From: Symsagittifera roscoffensis
Lineage: Eukaryota > Xenacoelomorpha > Acoela > Convolutidae
NCBI RefSeq assembly: GCF_963678635.1
Contig: NC_087070.1
Coordinates: 18,015,318 to 18,079,317, forward strand
Length of the DNA stretch: 64,000 bases
Direction of reading: 5' to 3'
Positions within the stretch are counted from its first letter, which is position 1. Every line of letters starts with the position of its first letter. The notes below the pieces were generated by a model. It had not been told where the DNA came from. It saw nothing but the letters and a program-made list of their open reading frames with translations, and ran no database searches. Shown one piece after another: positions 55,984-64,000 of this stretch. The position numbers were made by a program, and so were the translations under genes.

Positions 55984-58589
55984 AATTATTAATTTTTCTC
56001 CAAACCCTTTTTCTAATAACCTCAAATCAAAATATAAACCCTTCCCCTCGTACAGGACCACAAGATTTATTAGTAACACATTACGATTGCGAAGAAAATG
56101 AACAAAAAACACTACATAAATATGCAATCAATCAGGTATCACAATGTGAAACAGAACCACAAGCTATAGAAACCACAGATATAATAGCAACACTCTATTC
56201 AAAAGCCCGAGCAACAACAGTTACAGGTTATAAATTCACAGCAACATTTTCCGAAAAGAAAGTACATTGTTCACAAGTTTCGAACGGAAACAAAAACCGA
56301 CTTGACCATGAATCATTCTACCAAAGTAATATAGAACGTCTTTTACATCTCAATCCCGACGATTGTAAAAATGAATTACTTAGACTAAACATCACAAAAA
56401 ATAAAAACTCCCAAAGAAAATTAGTTAATTTTCAAGTTTTTTCAGACTCTGTACATCAATCACAACTTGAAAGACACCAAGGACATATAAAACTAGACGA
56501 AAAATACCCGTATAACGGCGCACACGGACGATTAACCTATGACCTACACGATAAACATTGGATACCACACATTGGTATAAATAACCCATCAAACTGCAAA
56601 GCAGACACGAAAAATAAAGGATACCAAGAAATAATGTTTTTCGATTGGAAAATACAACTCGAAAAAATACAACTCACACGAGATTTATCTGATAATACAA
56701 TGATCTATCAAGGAATCCGACTACCTTGTAAAAATGATCAAGGATATTGCGACCCTACAACGAGAACACAAGCAACAATTGTTTGGTTCCCCGAAGACAC
56801 ATGTACAACATTTCAAGTAGCAAAAATACACGCTCGTATGATAAAATTTCACGAAAAATATTTCATACAATCAATTCCATATGAACAAGTCCATCCATCA
56901 CGCAAACTAAGTTCCGATTTTCGAAACATAGACAATATAGAAAATAAATTGACACGTTTTCAAATATATCAAGAAACAGAACTTGCATGTAAATACAGGA
57001 ATCCACTTCACAGAACACAATACTCTGAAATATTAGTTGAATATGAAAAAGGATTCGACATGACCACTGGTAAAGTAAAAATCGACCCATACGCCACAGG
57101 TCATCCTCTAAACGAAGGAACATCCTATATACCAGTTAATTTTGAAAAAAGCAACGGACAACCTGGTGGACATCTAAAACCTTATGACACCAGAAGCACA
57201 CGCTTACAAGAATTATCACTAATGAATACTACATATTTTGGTAATATCCACTATGATATTCATTTGGATATGAAACTAGACTATACAATTAGCCGCATTT
57301 TTCAAGAAATGTCACTCTCCGAATTAGAAACACTACATCAACTATGCGAATTAGAACGAACACAAATACTACAATCACTTGCACTAGCAGTATTAAAAAT
57401 ACCCTACGCAGGATACTTATTATCAGGAAATAGATCAAATTTTTTAGACTACGAAGGAAACATCTTATGGTTTTATACTTGTACTAAAAAAGTATCACCA
57501 CTATACGTTTTTGAAGATAAACGATGTTATAAAAGAATCCCTATCTTTTATAAGAATAAAGTACATTTCGTGGATACACTTTCACGAAGAACATATTTCT
57601 GGGATACCGCAGTCCCATGTGGATCAGAAAATAGCCACAATGTAGTACAACTAAACCCTGATGAAAACAAATATTATCTTCTCACTCCATATCCCACATT
57701 AATGCAATCACTCAAAAAATTTTCACCAGAAAGCATTCGCGCTATTGCTCGAAACCCAAATATAGACTTACAATCAATAGGAATCTATTCAAAATCAGAT
57801 ATTCAACATCACATTAGAACACAACAATTCCAAGAATTATTAACACAAATGGACACTATACAAAGACAATCAATAGACCAAAACTTACGCAAACTTGCAG
57901 AAACCGCAGGATTTGCCGATATCTACACGCAAGACTATAGCGGATATTTTAAAGACATAAAAGATTATATATATCTAAACGGCGAAAAATACCGTCCCCA
58001 AGATATATCACCAATTAACATTTTTAGCTTTGTTACACTCAAAAATGAAATCCTAGATTTTCTAGGATGGCCCTACTACATCTTAGAAAAATTGACTATT
58101 TTATACGCAATGTTTAACTTTATTGGATTTCTTTTCTCACTCTTAAAAGGAATCTACAATACATGTGCTATACACACACAAGTAAACAGACAAGCAAGCG
58201 TAGCACGCATACTCTTTGCAGGATTTTTTGGAATTTTTTCCACATCTATAAATAAAATTCTTTTAGACGCACAAATAAAAGAATATAACACAAAAATAAC
58301 AACACGACAAAATACATACGACGAAGAACATAACAATGTCGACACACAGCCAACGGCACCACAATTACCACCCCTACCAAATAACCATCCACTATCCCTA
58401 GCCCCGCGAAATTTTAGAAATTTAGCAATCACACATAATCCAAATTTTCGACTCACCACATCACAAAGTCCCGTCCAACATATCATGACACATCCATCAC
58501 AAGATGATAATACTTATGAACAAATTATTGAACAGCCCCATACCACCGCTTTTCAATCTCAAAATAATAATTTTTTTAGCCCACGATGA
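55971..58589 (+). CDS. Envelope-like glycoprotein (872 aa)
   Basis: Begins with a signal peptide (MYILKLLIFLQTLFLITS). The ectodomain of about 680 residues has many cysteines and N-glycosylation sequons (for example NIT, NTT, NRS). The N-terminal layout is Tyr-Asp-Cys, a second Cys before a run of variable beta-like sequence, then HCSQVSN and a later DDCK. To me this resembles glycoproteins of chuvirus-like negative-strand RNA viruses, which insect LTR elements have captured; that link is inference. A membrane segment lies at about residues 703-730 (ILEKLTILYAMFNFIGFLFSLL), then CAIHTQV and a second hydrophobic patch at 743-763. The cytoplasmic tail of about 105 residues carries PTAP (794-797) and PPLP. 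The stop overlaps the next ATG. A fusion-entry role is expected from the family, not shown. Confidence 0.8.
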   Translation: MYILKLLIFLQTLFLITSNQNINPSPRTGPQDLLVTHYDCEENEQKTLHKYAINQVSQCETEPQAIETTDIIATLYSKARATTVTGYKFTATFSEKKVHCSQVSNGNKNRLDHESFYQSNIERLLHLNPDDCKNELLRLNITKNKNSQRKLVNFQVFSDSVHQSQLERHQGHIKLDEKYPYNGAHGRLTYDLHDKHWIPHIGINNPSNCKADTKNKGYQEIMFFDWKIQLEKIQLTRDLSDNTMIYQGIRLPCKNDQGYCDPTTRTQATIVWFPEDTCTTFQVAKIHARMIKFHEKYFIQSIPYEQVHPSRKLSSDFRNIDNIENKLTRFQIYQETELACKYRNPLHRTQYSEILVEYEKGFDMTTGKVKIDPYATGHPLNEGTSYIPVNFEKSNGQPGGHLKPYDTRSTRLQELSLMNTTYFGNIHYDIHLDMKLDYTISRIFQEMSLSELETLHQLCELERTQILQSLALAVLKIPYAGYLLSGNRSNFLDYEGNILWFYTCTKKVSPLYVFEDKRCYKRIPIFYKNKVHFVDTLSRRTYFWDTAVPCGSENSHNVVQLNPDENKYYLLTPYPTLMQSLKKFSPESIRAIARNPNIDLQSIGIYSKSDIQHHIRTQQFQELLTQMDTIQRQSIDQNLRKLAETAGFADIYTQDYSGYFKDIKDYIYLNGEKYRPQDISPINIFSFVTLKNEILDFLGWPYYILEKLTILYAMFNFIGFLFSLLKGIYNTCAIHTQVNRQASVARILFAGFFGIFSTSINKILLDAQIKEYNTKITTRQNTYDEEHNNVDTQPTAPQLPPLPNNHPLSLAPRNFRNLAITHNPNFRLTTSQSPVQHIMTHPSQDDNTYEQIIEQPHTTAFQSQNNNFFSPR
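58586..58589 (+). promoter_or_regulatory. ATGA stop-start overlap between env and the 3' ORF
   Basis: The env TGA (58587-58589) overlaps the ATG (58586-58588) of the next frame, the second such junction in the element, consistent with coupled reinitiation. Confidence 0.65.
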
Positions 58590-58858
58590 GCCGCCAACTT
58601 GGATCACTCCATCGATCAAATTCCCATCCAACCAACCTTACCTCTTCAATCCCAATAATACCACTTTTTGCTTTTCCGCCACCCGAGTTTCCATCTAGCA
58701 ATGTAACATCAGGCATGAATTCCGACACTAACTCACAAATTTCAGTTTTATACTCCATCTCACAACTAAATAACCCGAATATTGAAACCCCCGACGAATT
58801 TGCCGACTCAGAACCATCTCCATCCAATAATTTCCATAACCCTTCTCATTTTTCTTAA
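58586..58858 (+). CDS. 3' ORF, part 1 (90 aa, Ser/Pro-rich)
   Basis: ATG overlapping the env stop. Ser/Pro/Asn-rich and probably disordered (SNSHPTNLTSSIPIIP, EPSPSNNFHNPSHFS). Ends at TAA 58856-58858, after which the same frame stays open for 506 more codons. The base composition shifts here from A-rich to C/T-rich compared with env. It could be a short protein in its own right, or the head of a longer one made by readthrough or alternative splicing. Confidence 0.5.
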   Translation: MSRQLGSLHRSNSHPTNLTSSIPIIPLFAFPPPEFPSSNVTSGMNSDTNSQISVLYSISQLNNPNIETPDEFADSEPSPSNNFHNPSHFS

Positions 58859-60379
58859 CCTCCTTTTCAACCCATATTATCAAATAACCCTGACCCAATC
58901 ACTCCTACACCCTCTTATGCTTCCCAAGTTACCCCAACCTACTCCTCATACCATTCTGACCAATCATCTCCAGACACCCCCCGAATCTCCCCAGAGCTAG
59001 ACAATTTTGTTACCCTCCAACAACAACCCTACCACCTTAACACCCCGACCATAAACCAAATATCCTCCACTACAAATTCATCCAATCCCCCTACACCCTC
59101 TTCAAATTATACCGAATCATTAGCACCATCATCCACATCAACTGAATCCTCACTCAACACTAATAGAGCTTACCGCACTTTTAAAAGAAAGTTCCCCAAC
59201 CACCCTTTCCCAGCAAAACCAGGAACAGCCCGTGAATACATCAACCACCCCCAACATACTAACACTAGAGAATTTTTAGCCATCACTTTACCCTCATTTC
59301 CACAATACACCTTAAACACCCCTCATGACGCTAACGAAACACGCAACTTTGTAGACGAATACGTTTTAATGCCCACTCTCTCTTGGACCTCATACTATCA
59401 TTTCACTAACCCTCTTTGCTTACCTTTAACCAACACTTCCATCGATATAGACCGAAACAAAGACATGCTATATCGACTAACTACACCACTCACCGCTAGA
59501 CAATTTACTTACGTTGGATATAAAAAATCACTAAAAATACACACTGCACCTAGAGCTAATGAATATACACTAGAATACTACGATCACAACATCATCAGAG
59601 CTAACCAAGATCAATTCTTAGACGACGATCGCTTCGCTAACCCACAAATCACCGAGAAATTTTTCATCAAGACACCATATGTATTTACACTAAACATCTT
59701 CGACCGAAAGTTTGATCACATTATTTCAGAAGCACTAACAAGCACACAAGCGTACGAAAGTTTTAAAGAACGCTTCCAAATCTTTTCACTAACCTTTCAT
59801 TTCCTTGCACCACACGAAAGAGATCTACACTGCTCACACGATATTATGTTGCGAACTAAACAAACACATACATACAGTTACTATCGTTTCATCCAAAATC
59901 ACTTTGACCTTCACACACCCTCTAGACAACCACACCATCGCTTTCAATTCATCAATTCAAAATACACTTCACCGTATTTCCTAAATTTCACATATTGTAT
60001 TAAAGACACTAACCTTCATGGTATTCTTCGTAATTATGACCCCATAACCCAAATGTACATTTTCTGCCCCATCACCAAGACCTTCAACGCCGAAGAATCC
60101 CGACCCTTCCTTATCCCGCACGAGTTTGTACAGCCTATAGAAATCCCCATTTTAGAATTCATCCACAACACTAAATTTAACCACAAATTATATAACTTAA
60201 TCCAAAACACACCTTATGAATTTGCAGTAGGCACTGAAGAACTAACCACTATTAAGGCACTTCAATTGCTTTGGCCACTGCTTCAAACTAAAAATATCAT
60301 CCGCATCTTAGCTAAACTACTAACAACTTCAGAACTAATTCACGATATCTTCCCCCACGGTTTTTTCCCCGACGACTAA
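58859..60379 (+). CDS. 3' ORF, part 2 (506 codons open; 336 aa from the first ATG)
   Basis: In frame with part 1 and separated from it by one TAA; the first ATG is at 59369. Before that ATG the frame is fully open and continues the Ser/Pro/Thr-rich style (TSTESSLN), then becomes folded-looking (RAYRTFKRKFPNHPFPAKPGTAREYINHP). The part from 59369 is rich in Phe, Tyr, His and Thr (YYHFTNPLCLPL, RFQIFSLTFHFLAPHERD) and ends in a helical Leu-rich segment and HGFFPDD. No signal peptide or clear membrane segment. A pyrimidine-rich tract ending AG at 58928 could be a splice acceptor. I recognise no family. It is translated at least in part if the long open frame is any guide. Confidence 0.6.
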   Translation, partial: PPFQPILSNNPDPITPTPSYASQVTPTYSSYHSDQSSPDTPRISPELDNFVTLQQQPYHLNTPTINQISSTTNSSNPPTPSSNYTESLAPSSTSTESSLNTNRAYRTFKRKFPNHPFPAKPGTAREYINHPQHTNTREFLAITLPSFPQYTLNTPHDANETRNFVDEYVLMPTLSWTSYYHFTNPLCLPLTNTSIDIDRNKDMLYRLTTPLTARQFTYVGYKKSLKIHTAPRANEYTLEYYDHNIIRANQDQFLDDDRFANPQITEKFFIKTPYVFTLNIFDRKFDHIISEALTSTQAYESFKERFQIFSLTFHFLAPHERDLHCSHDIMLRTKQTHTYSYYRFIQNHFDLHTPSRQPHHRFQFINSKYTSPYFLNFTYCIKDTNLHGILRNYDPITQMYIFCPITKTFNAEESRPFLIPHEFVQPIEIPILEFIHNTKFNHKLYNLIQNTPYEFAVGTEELTTIKALQLLWPLLQTKNIIRILAKLLTTSELIHDIFPHGFFPDD

Positions 60380-60482
60380 CAGGTAAGTATGAATTAAATG
60401 AATATTACTAACTAATTAAAATATAGAAAAACTCACCATTCTTTATTCATGTTTTCTTTAGATTTTTAGCCTTCATCTTCGA
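60380..60482 (+). other. 3' UTR intron
   Basis: CAG/GTAAGT at 60380-60388 directly follows the TAA of the last ORF. TACTAAC lies at 60406-60412 and a pyrimidine-rich GTTTTCTTTAG ends at 60461, giving a canonical 79-nt intron (60383-60461). An alternative AG is at 60469. The genomic RNA of a copying retroelement must keep this intron, so splicing would have to be partial or controlled. Confidence 0.65.
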
Positions 60483-60589
60483 TCATCTGAAAAATTCACA
60501 AAAGAAAAATAAAAAATAGCAAACTTCTTCAAAACTGTTTAAGAACCTTTTAACTTTTGCACCAACAATTCAATAAATATAATACCAAT

Positions 60590-60708
60590 GCAGTAAATTA
60601 ATTTATAAAATTTTCCCCTAAAAAGCAGTAAATCTACATATGATGAAAATTTGTATCTTAAAATTCCCCCATTACTAGCAGTAAATTTCCAAATTCTATG
60701 CAGTAAAT
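60590..60708 (+). repeat. Four copies of GCAGTAAAT
   Basis: Copies at 60590-60598, 60625-60633, 60678-60686 and 60700-60708, within 119 nt and unequally spaced. This fits a repeated RNA- or DNA-binding site better than a tandem expansion. Confidence 0.6.
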
Positions 60709-61235
60709 TAATAAAATGCAATTACAAGTACTAACCTTTTGATATTTTCATTCATTCGCACAGAAATTCTATCCACACTCGCACAGCTCGCCCACGAAGA
60801 ATTGTTTAAAATAATGAATTTCAGTTTCAAGTTTTCACACTCAACAACTCTAACAAATAATAACAAGTTTCAAACTTTCCTTTAACCCGGTTGGAAAGGA
60901 ATCATATACTAAACAAAACTAACCAACGCAGCTTACTAAATACCACAAATCACAAAATAACAGCATGACTAAGAAAAGGAAAACAACGGTACCCAAACCG
61001 GATTAACCCAGTTTAAAACTGGATAATTTATTCTTTTGAAGACTATTACAAAGTCTTAGAAAGAAATAATAAAACACAAAAAAGTCGAAAGACAAACCCA
61101 TAACACAAACAATTTGCTTTTTGGAAAAAGTACATAACCAACAAGACATAAGTAAGACCACAACAAACCCAACATAAAACGTTGTCACATAACAGGACCC
61201 CTCACAAAAACCGCATGAAATCATACTCCCACACC

Positions 61236-61296
61236 TGGCCTAACCCACCAGGAAAGGACGTCCTGAGCATGCTCTATAGCCGGCCTAACCCACCGC
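61236..61296 (+). repeat. GC-rich palindrome cluster
   Basis: Two copies of GGCCTAACCCACC bracket AGGACGTCCT (61255-61264) and GAGCATGCTC (61265-61274), two perfect 10-bp palindromes set side by side. CCTGG...CCAGG also pairs across the first copy. It stands out in an otherwise A/T-rich region. Confidence 0.6.
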
Positions 61297-61995
61297 GCTA
61301 CATCCACGCTTTGTGACCACACCTTTATTTTTAATAAGAGCTACTCAAGGGTGAGTAACTCTTCAAAATAACCAAACTAAAACAAAAAGCTTTTGTGAAA
61401 ACAACTAACTAAAATCATAATTAAAAAATATTAAATTAATAAAAGTTTTATAAAATGTAAAATCACATGATGCAATATATAGATCAGAATACAACACCAA
61501 GGACGAACATCAAAAGACAAGACGACCTCACTACACTCGAGAGAGAATGACCAACTATAATCGATATGCCGCTCACAATCACAACTCAAAGGATTTAGAG
61601 TACGACTTGACCTCGCAGAAAAGGACTTCATTGAACTAGACCAATGACCACCTCGATGTTCAAGTATACGTACAGATCCGAGTAACCAGGCATCCCCTCC
61701 ACGCACAATCTCCACGCCATTCCCGAGCTAGATCAAACACAAAAGAAGTTCTCTCCGAAGAACAGAAAAACCTGACATAGCCAACCATTCTGAAACCAGA
61801 ATTGATGCTGTTGCAGAGACTCAGTCGTTGTCACAAGAAGAACACAACGTCTTGTGTCCTCAATTCCAGATCCCTGGAACTTCCTTAACAAAAAGGAAAC
61901 AAAAGAAAAATGATGTTCGCCAAATACCAACGTCCATCATCCATCCTTGAACTACAAAAGAACTGTTCTAAAAAACTCTGTAAAACCCGGATGGG

Positions 61996-62403
61996 TGGAA
62001 CCTGATCTAAACTATATTTTATGATTGGATAAATTAAATGTTTTACCAATGTAAAGTATTTAATATTAACCAATCATGATCCATCTAACTAACAACCCAC
62101 TTATTTGTAAGTGCTGAAGTTACTTGTAATTTCAGCACCAGAGAGATTTGAATTTAACTTAGAAATTAGTTGGACTCTCCCGAGCACTTCAGCAGCCGCA
62201 ATAAACCAGTATACCCTAGATCTATTGAGCCTAGCAGAGACTAGTTAAACAACCTGAGACTAGATAGTATAAGAGTAAGATTAGGATCGGTATTAGACTA
62301 AGAAGTTGCACGAATCTATCCGGCCGAAAATAAGATAGCGTGACGAGCAGACGGTGTACCCTATCCGAAATTACTCTATGAGTTAAACCCCAGTCCTAAC
62401 TCA
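61996..62403 (+). repeat. 3' LTR (408 bp)
   Basis: Same length as the 5' LTR and apparently identical to it; ends CCTAACTCA followed by the target duplication GTAA. AATAAA at 62200-62205 would supply the poly(A) signal for all element transcripts. Confidence 0.95.
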
Positions 62404-62407
62404 GTAA

Positions 62408-62929
62408 TCACTCAGCTTTCTAAAACAGATTAATAAACGTTTTCTAATAACTATCAAAATGATCATTGCAGCAAATTTAATGAGGCAGGATGTTGGTAGA
62501 CATCGCTTCGTGATCTTCGTCACTTGAACACTTGTTGATCTGACAATGTCGTCGTAGTACGTTTTTTTTTCAGACAGTTAAAGGTACTTCAAGAATAGCT
62601 TTTAGTAATTATGAGTGGTACAAAATTGAAGCCTTATTAGTCATGCTTCGGATTCCACAAAATGTCAAAATTGTTGTCCTTTTTTGTATCATTTCTCAAT
62701 TTTGCAATTTCACGTATTTCAATCGCCTCTTTCCAAAAAAAAACAAATTTATTTGTAGGTTTTTTCTTTTAAATGATTTTTGTAACTATCCTTTTAATTC
62801 TAGGACTGGGAAGGAACTGTGGTACAGGGCTTTTTGCTCCGACAATTTGAAAATGGAGAGAATTCGAACGACAATTAAAAAAAGTGTCGAGAAAAACCCA
62901 GTTGAAGTTTTTGATTTTTGGTCTGATTT
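62408..62929. other. No gene seen
   Basis: Host sequence downstream of the element. The 105-codon frame at 62643-62960 begins with ATG but has no domain and overlaps repeat sequence. Confidence 0.4.
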
Positions 62930-63160
62930 CGAGCGAATAAGGCTTAAAATAGGGCTTTAAATACTTTATTTATCCGTAATGTAACACGCGAGAACTTAGA
63001 TTTACTCGGGTAAAGGTAGTTTTTGGACTTTGATTGCAACAATTTGGGAACCGAAAAATTTCAAAATTATTTATCAAAATTCAAAAAAATTCTGCAAAAA
63101 ATATTGAAAAAAAAATTTGAAAAAGTTTGATTTTTTTGTAATTCTTTTTTCATGAAAAAC
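62930..63160 (-). repeat. Interspersed repeat family, copy 3 (inverted)
   Basis: TTTACTCGGGTAAAGGTAGTTTTTGG and the following A/T-rich AAAAATTTxAAAAA part match the reverse complement of the 18.6-18.8 kb copy. Confidence 0.55.
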
Positions 63161-64000
63161 TGTTTGCTAGTTTGCATATTTTATTATGTCTGTCAAATAT
63201 GCCGGATTTTAAAACTATGATCGGATTATTCTGTGCTACTTTCACAGTAACCGTCTGTTCCTAGTATTCCTATTTTTCCACGTCAAAGAAATTGTGCTGC
63301 AGAATAACAACTGTGATGTTATATCAGCTATTTTTCAGGCGTAGTTTGAGTTCCGAGAAATCGAAAAGTTGTTTTAGTTTCGAGTTTTTGTCTAAACTTT
63401 TCAGAATTTTAATGTAAATTTTTTGAAAACTGATGACGCTGAACTGATTTTCACTGACAATCATTTTGATTCTACTGTAATGTTGACGTTGTTTTAGCGA
63501 TGATTATCTCTCTTTCTGCAGCAGCTCGAACTAATTTAATTGACCTTTGCTTTACAAATAACTCGAAAAATCAAAAAAAAAATTCATATCAAAAATTGAC
63601 GTCGAAAAAGATTCATTTTTTCCTTTCGAATATGAAGTCTTAGTGGTAAAAATTCGGAGTGTAACAAAAAATCCGAAAAAAAAATCAGTGTCGAGCAAAT
63701 TTGTCTGAATACTTTTGAACTTCAGACTAATGGTTAGAAAGCATACTGAGGCGGCTGACCTCATCCATTTAATTTTTCTTTAAATATATCAATGATTTAG
63801 CTTTTCTTAATCTTCATTATTGCAGTTTTTTACTCAACTGAGTCAATCTTAACGAAAAAATAACAAAAAATAAGAAAAAACGTAATAAAATTTTTTGCTA
63901 TTTTTAAAATAATTTTGTCTTTGATTTTAATTTCAGTTTATTATTTTATTTTCGTAAAATATTCTGTGCAACTTGCACAGGAAACAGTTATATTTTTGTA
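63161..64000. other. No gene seen
   Basis: AT-rich to the window end. The minus-strand frame at 63552-63764 has no recognisable motif. Confidence 0.4.

Larger units (their letters stand above)
60483..61995 (+). promoter_or_regulatory. Non-coding 3' region of the retroelement
   Basis: About 1.5 kb without a convincing ORF. It holds four GCAGTAAAT copies (60590-60708), the palindrome CCAGTTTAAAACTGG near 61009-61023, a repeated GGCCTAACCCACC around 61237-61295 with two adjacent 10-bp palindromes, and a hairpin AAGAG-CT-ACTC...GAGT-AA-CTCTT near 61337-61364. A purine-rich stretch lies at 61889-61913. The bases just before the 3' LTR (CCCGGATGGG) make only a weak polypurine tract. Roles in RNA export, stability or plus-strand priming are possible. 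Confidence 0.5.
43496..62407 (+). mobile_element. Complete 18.9 kb envelope-bearing Ty3/Gypsy-type endogenous retroelement
   Basis: Element 43500-62403 (18,904 bp) is flanked by the 4-bp duplication GTAA (43496-43499 and 62404-62407). The 408-bp TG...CA LTRs appear identical by eye. Order: LTR, primer-binding site, structured leader, basic ORF (45160-45627), gag-pol in one frame (45602-53824), two small membrane ORFs (54426-54841), an ORF without ATG (54847-55983), envelope-like ORF (55971-58589), a TAA-split 3' ORF (58586-60379), a 3' UTR intron, a structured 3' region, LTR. Domain order protease-RT-RNase H-integrase and motif style place it in Metaviridae (Ty3/Gypsy). It is far larger than the usual 5-10 kb for that group. 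Uninterrupted gag-pol and env frames plus matching LTRs argue for a very recent insertion. Confidence 0.95.

Noticed and set aside
43996-62403. CRISPR array, tRNA or rRNA genes
   Set aside because: Repeats here are LTRs or hairpins, not regular short direct repeats with spacers; no cloverleaf or rRNA-like sequence was recognised anywhere in the window.

Overview
The window looks like repeat-rich, AT-rich nuclear DNA from an animal, most likely an invertebrate. The evidence is one clear amine-type GPCR exon with a consensus splice donor, long stretches without genes, and metazoan-style LTR retroelements. I cannot name the species. There is one assembly gap of 200 N (41023-41222). Host coding content is very low: the GPCR first exon (1490-1830, minus), a plausible membrane-protein exon (230-475, minus) and one weak candidate (36655-36879, minus).

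Most of the rest is repeats. From 1.9 to 20.8 kb there are old diverged duplications, a 1.03 kb terminal-inverted-repeat element (8330-9362) and dispersed low-complexity families. From 20803 to 28057 lies a 7.3 kb LTR retrotransposon. It has very long LTRs (2.44 and 1.94 kb), a 5-bp target duplication CGAAG, a broken gag and a protease, but no reverse transcriptase, RNase H or integrase, so it must be non-autonomous. Its 3' internal region holds a strong nested RNA-like fold. From 28 to 43 kb there are more diverged repeats, a foldback element and a 392-bp solo LTR (41620-42011, minus; target duplication GTTT).

The striking object is 43500-62403: a complete 18.9 kb Ty3/Gypsy-type endogenous retroelement. 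Its two 408-bp LTRs appear identical by eye, run TG...CA, and are flanked by the 4-bp duplication GTAA, so the insertion looks recent. It carries a structured 1.25 kb leader, a small basic ORF, a single 2740-codon gag-pro-RT-RNaseH-integrase ORF and two tiny hydrophobic proteins. These are followed by a 378-codon Ser/Thr/Pro-rich ORF with no ATG, an 872-residue envelope-like glycoprotein, and a 3' ORF pair in one frame split by a single TAA.

The 3' half is packed like a viral polycistron. Two junctions are ATGA stop-start overlaps, another pair overlaps by 13 nt, and a consensus intron follows the last stop. Short motifs matching retroviral budding (late-domain) signals occur in the ATG-less ORF and in the envelope tail. 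Taken together this suggests an enveloped, retrovirus-like element with an unusually large accessory gene set. Its expression would need spliced subgenomic RNAs, reinitiation or readthrough. The functions of the accessory proteins are unknown to me.
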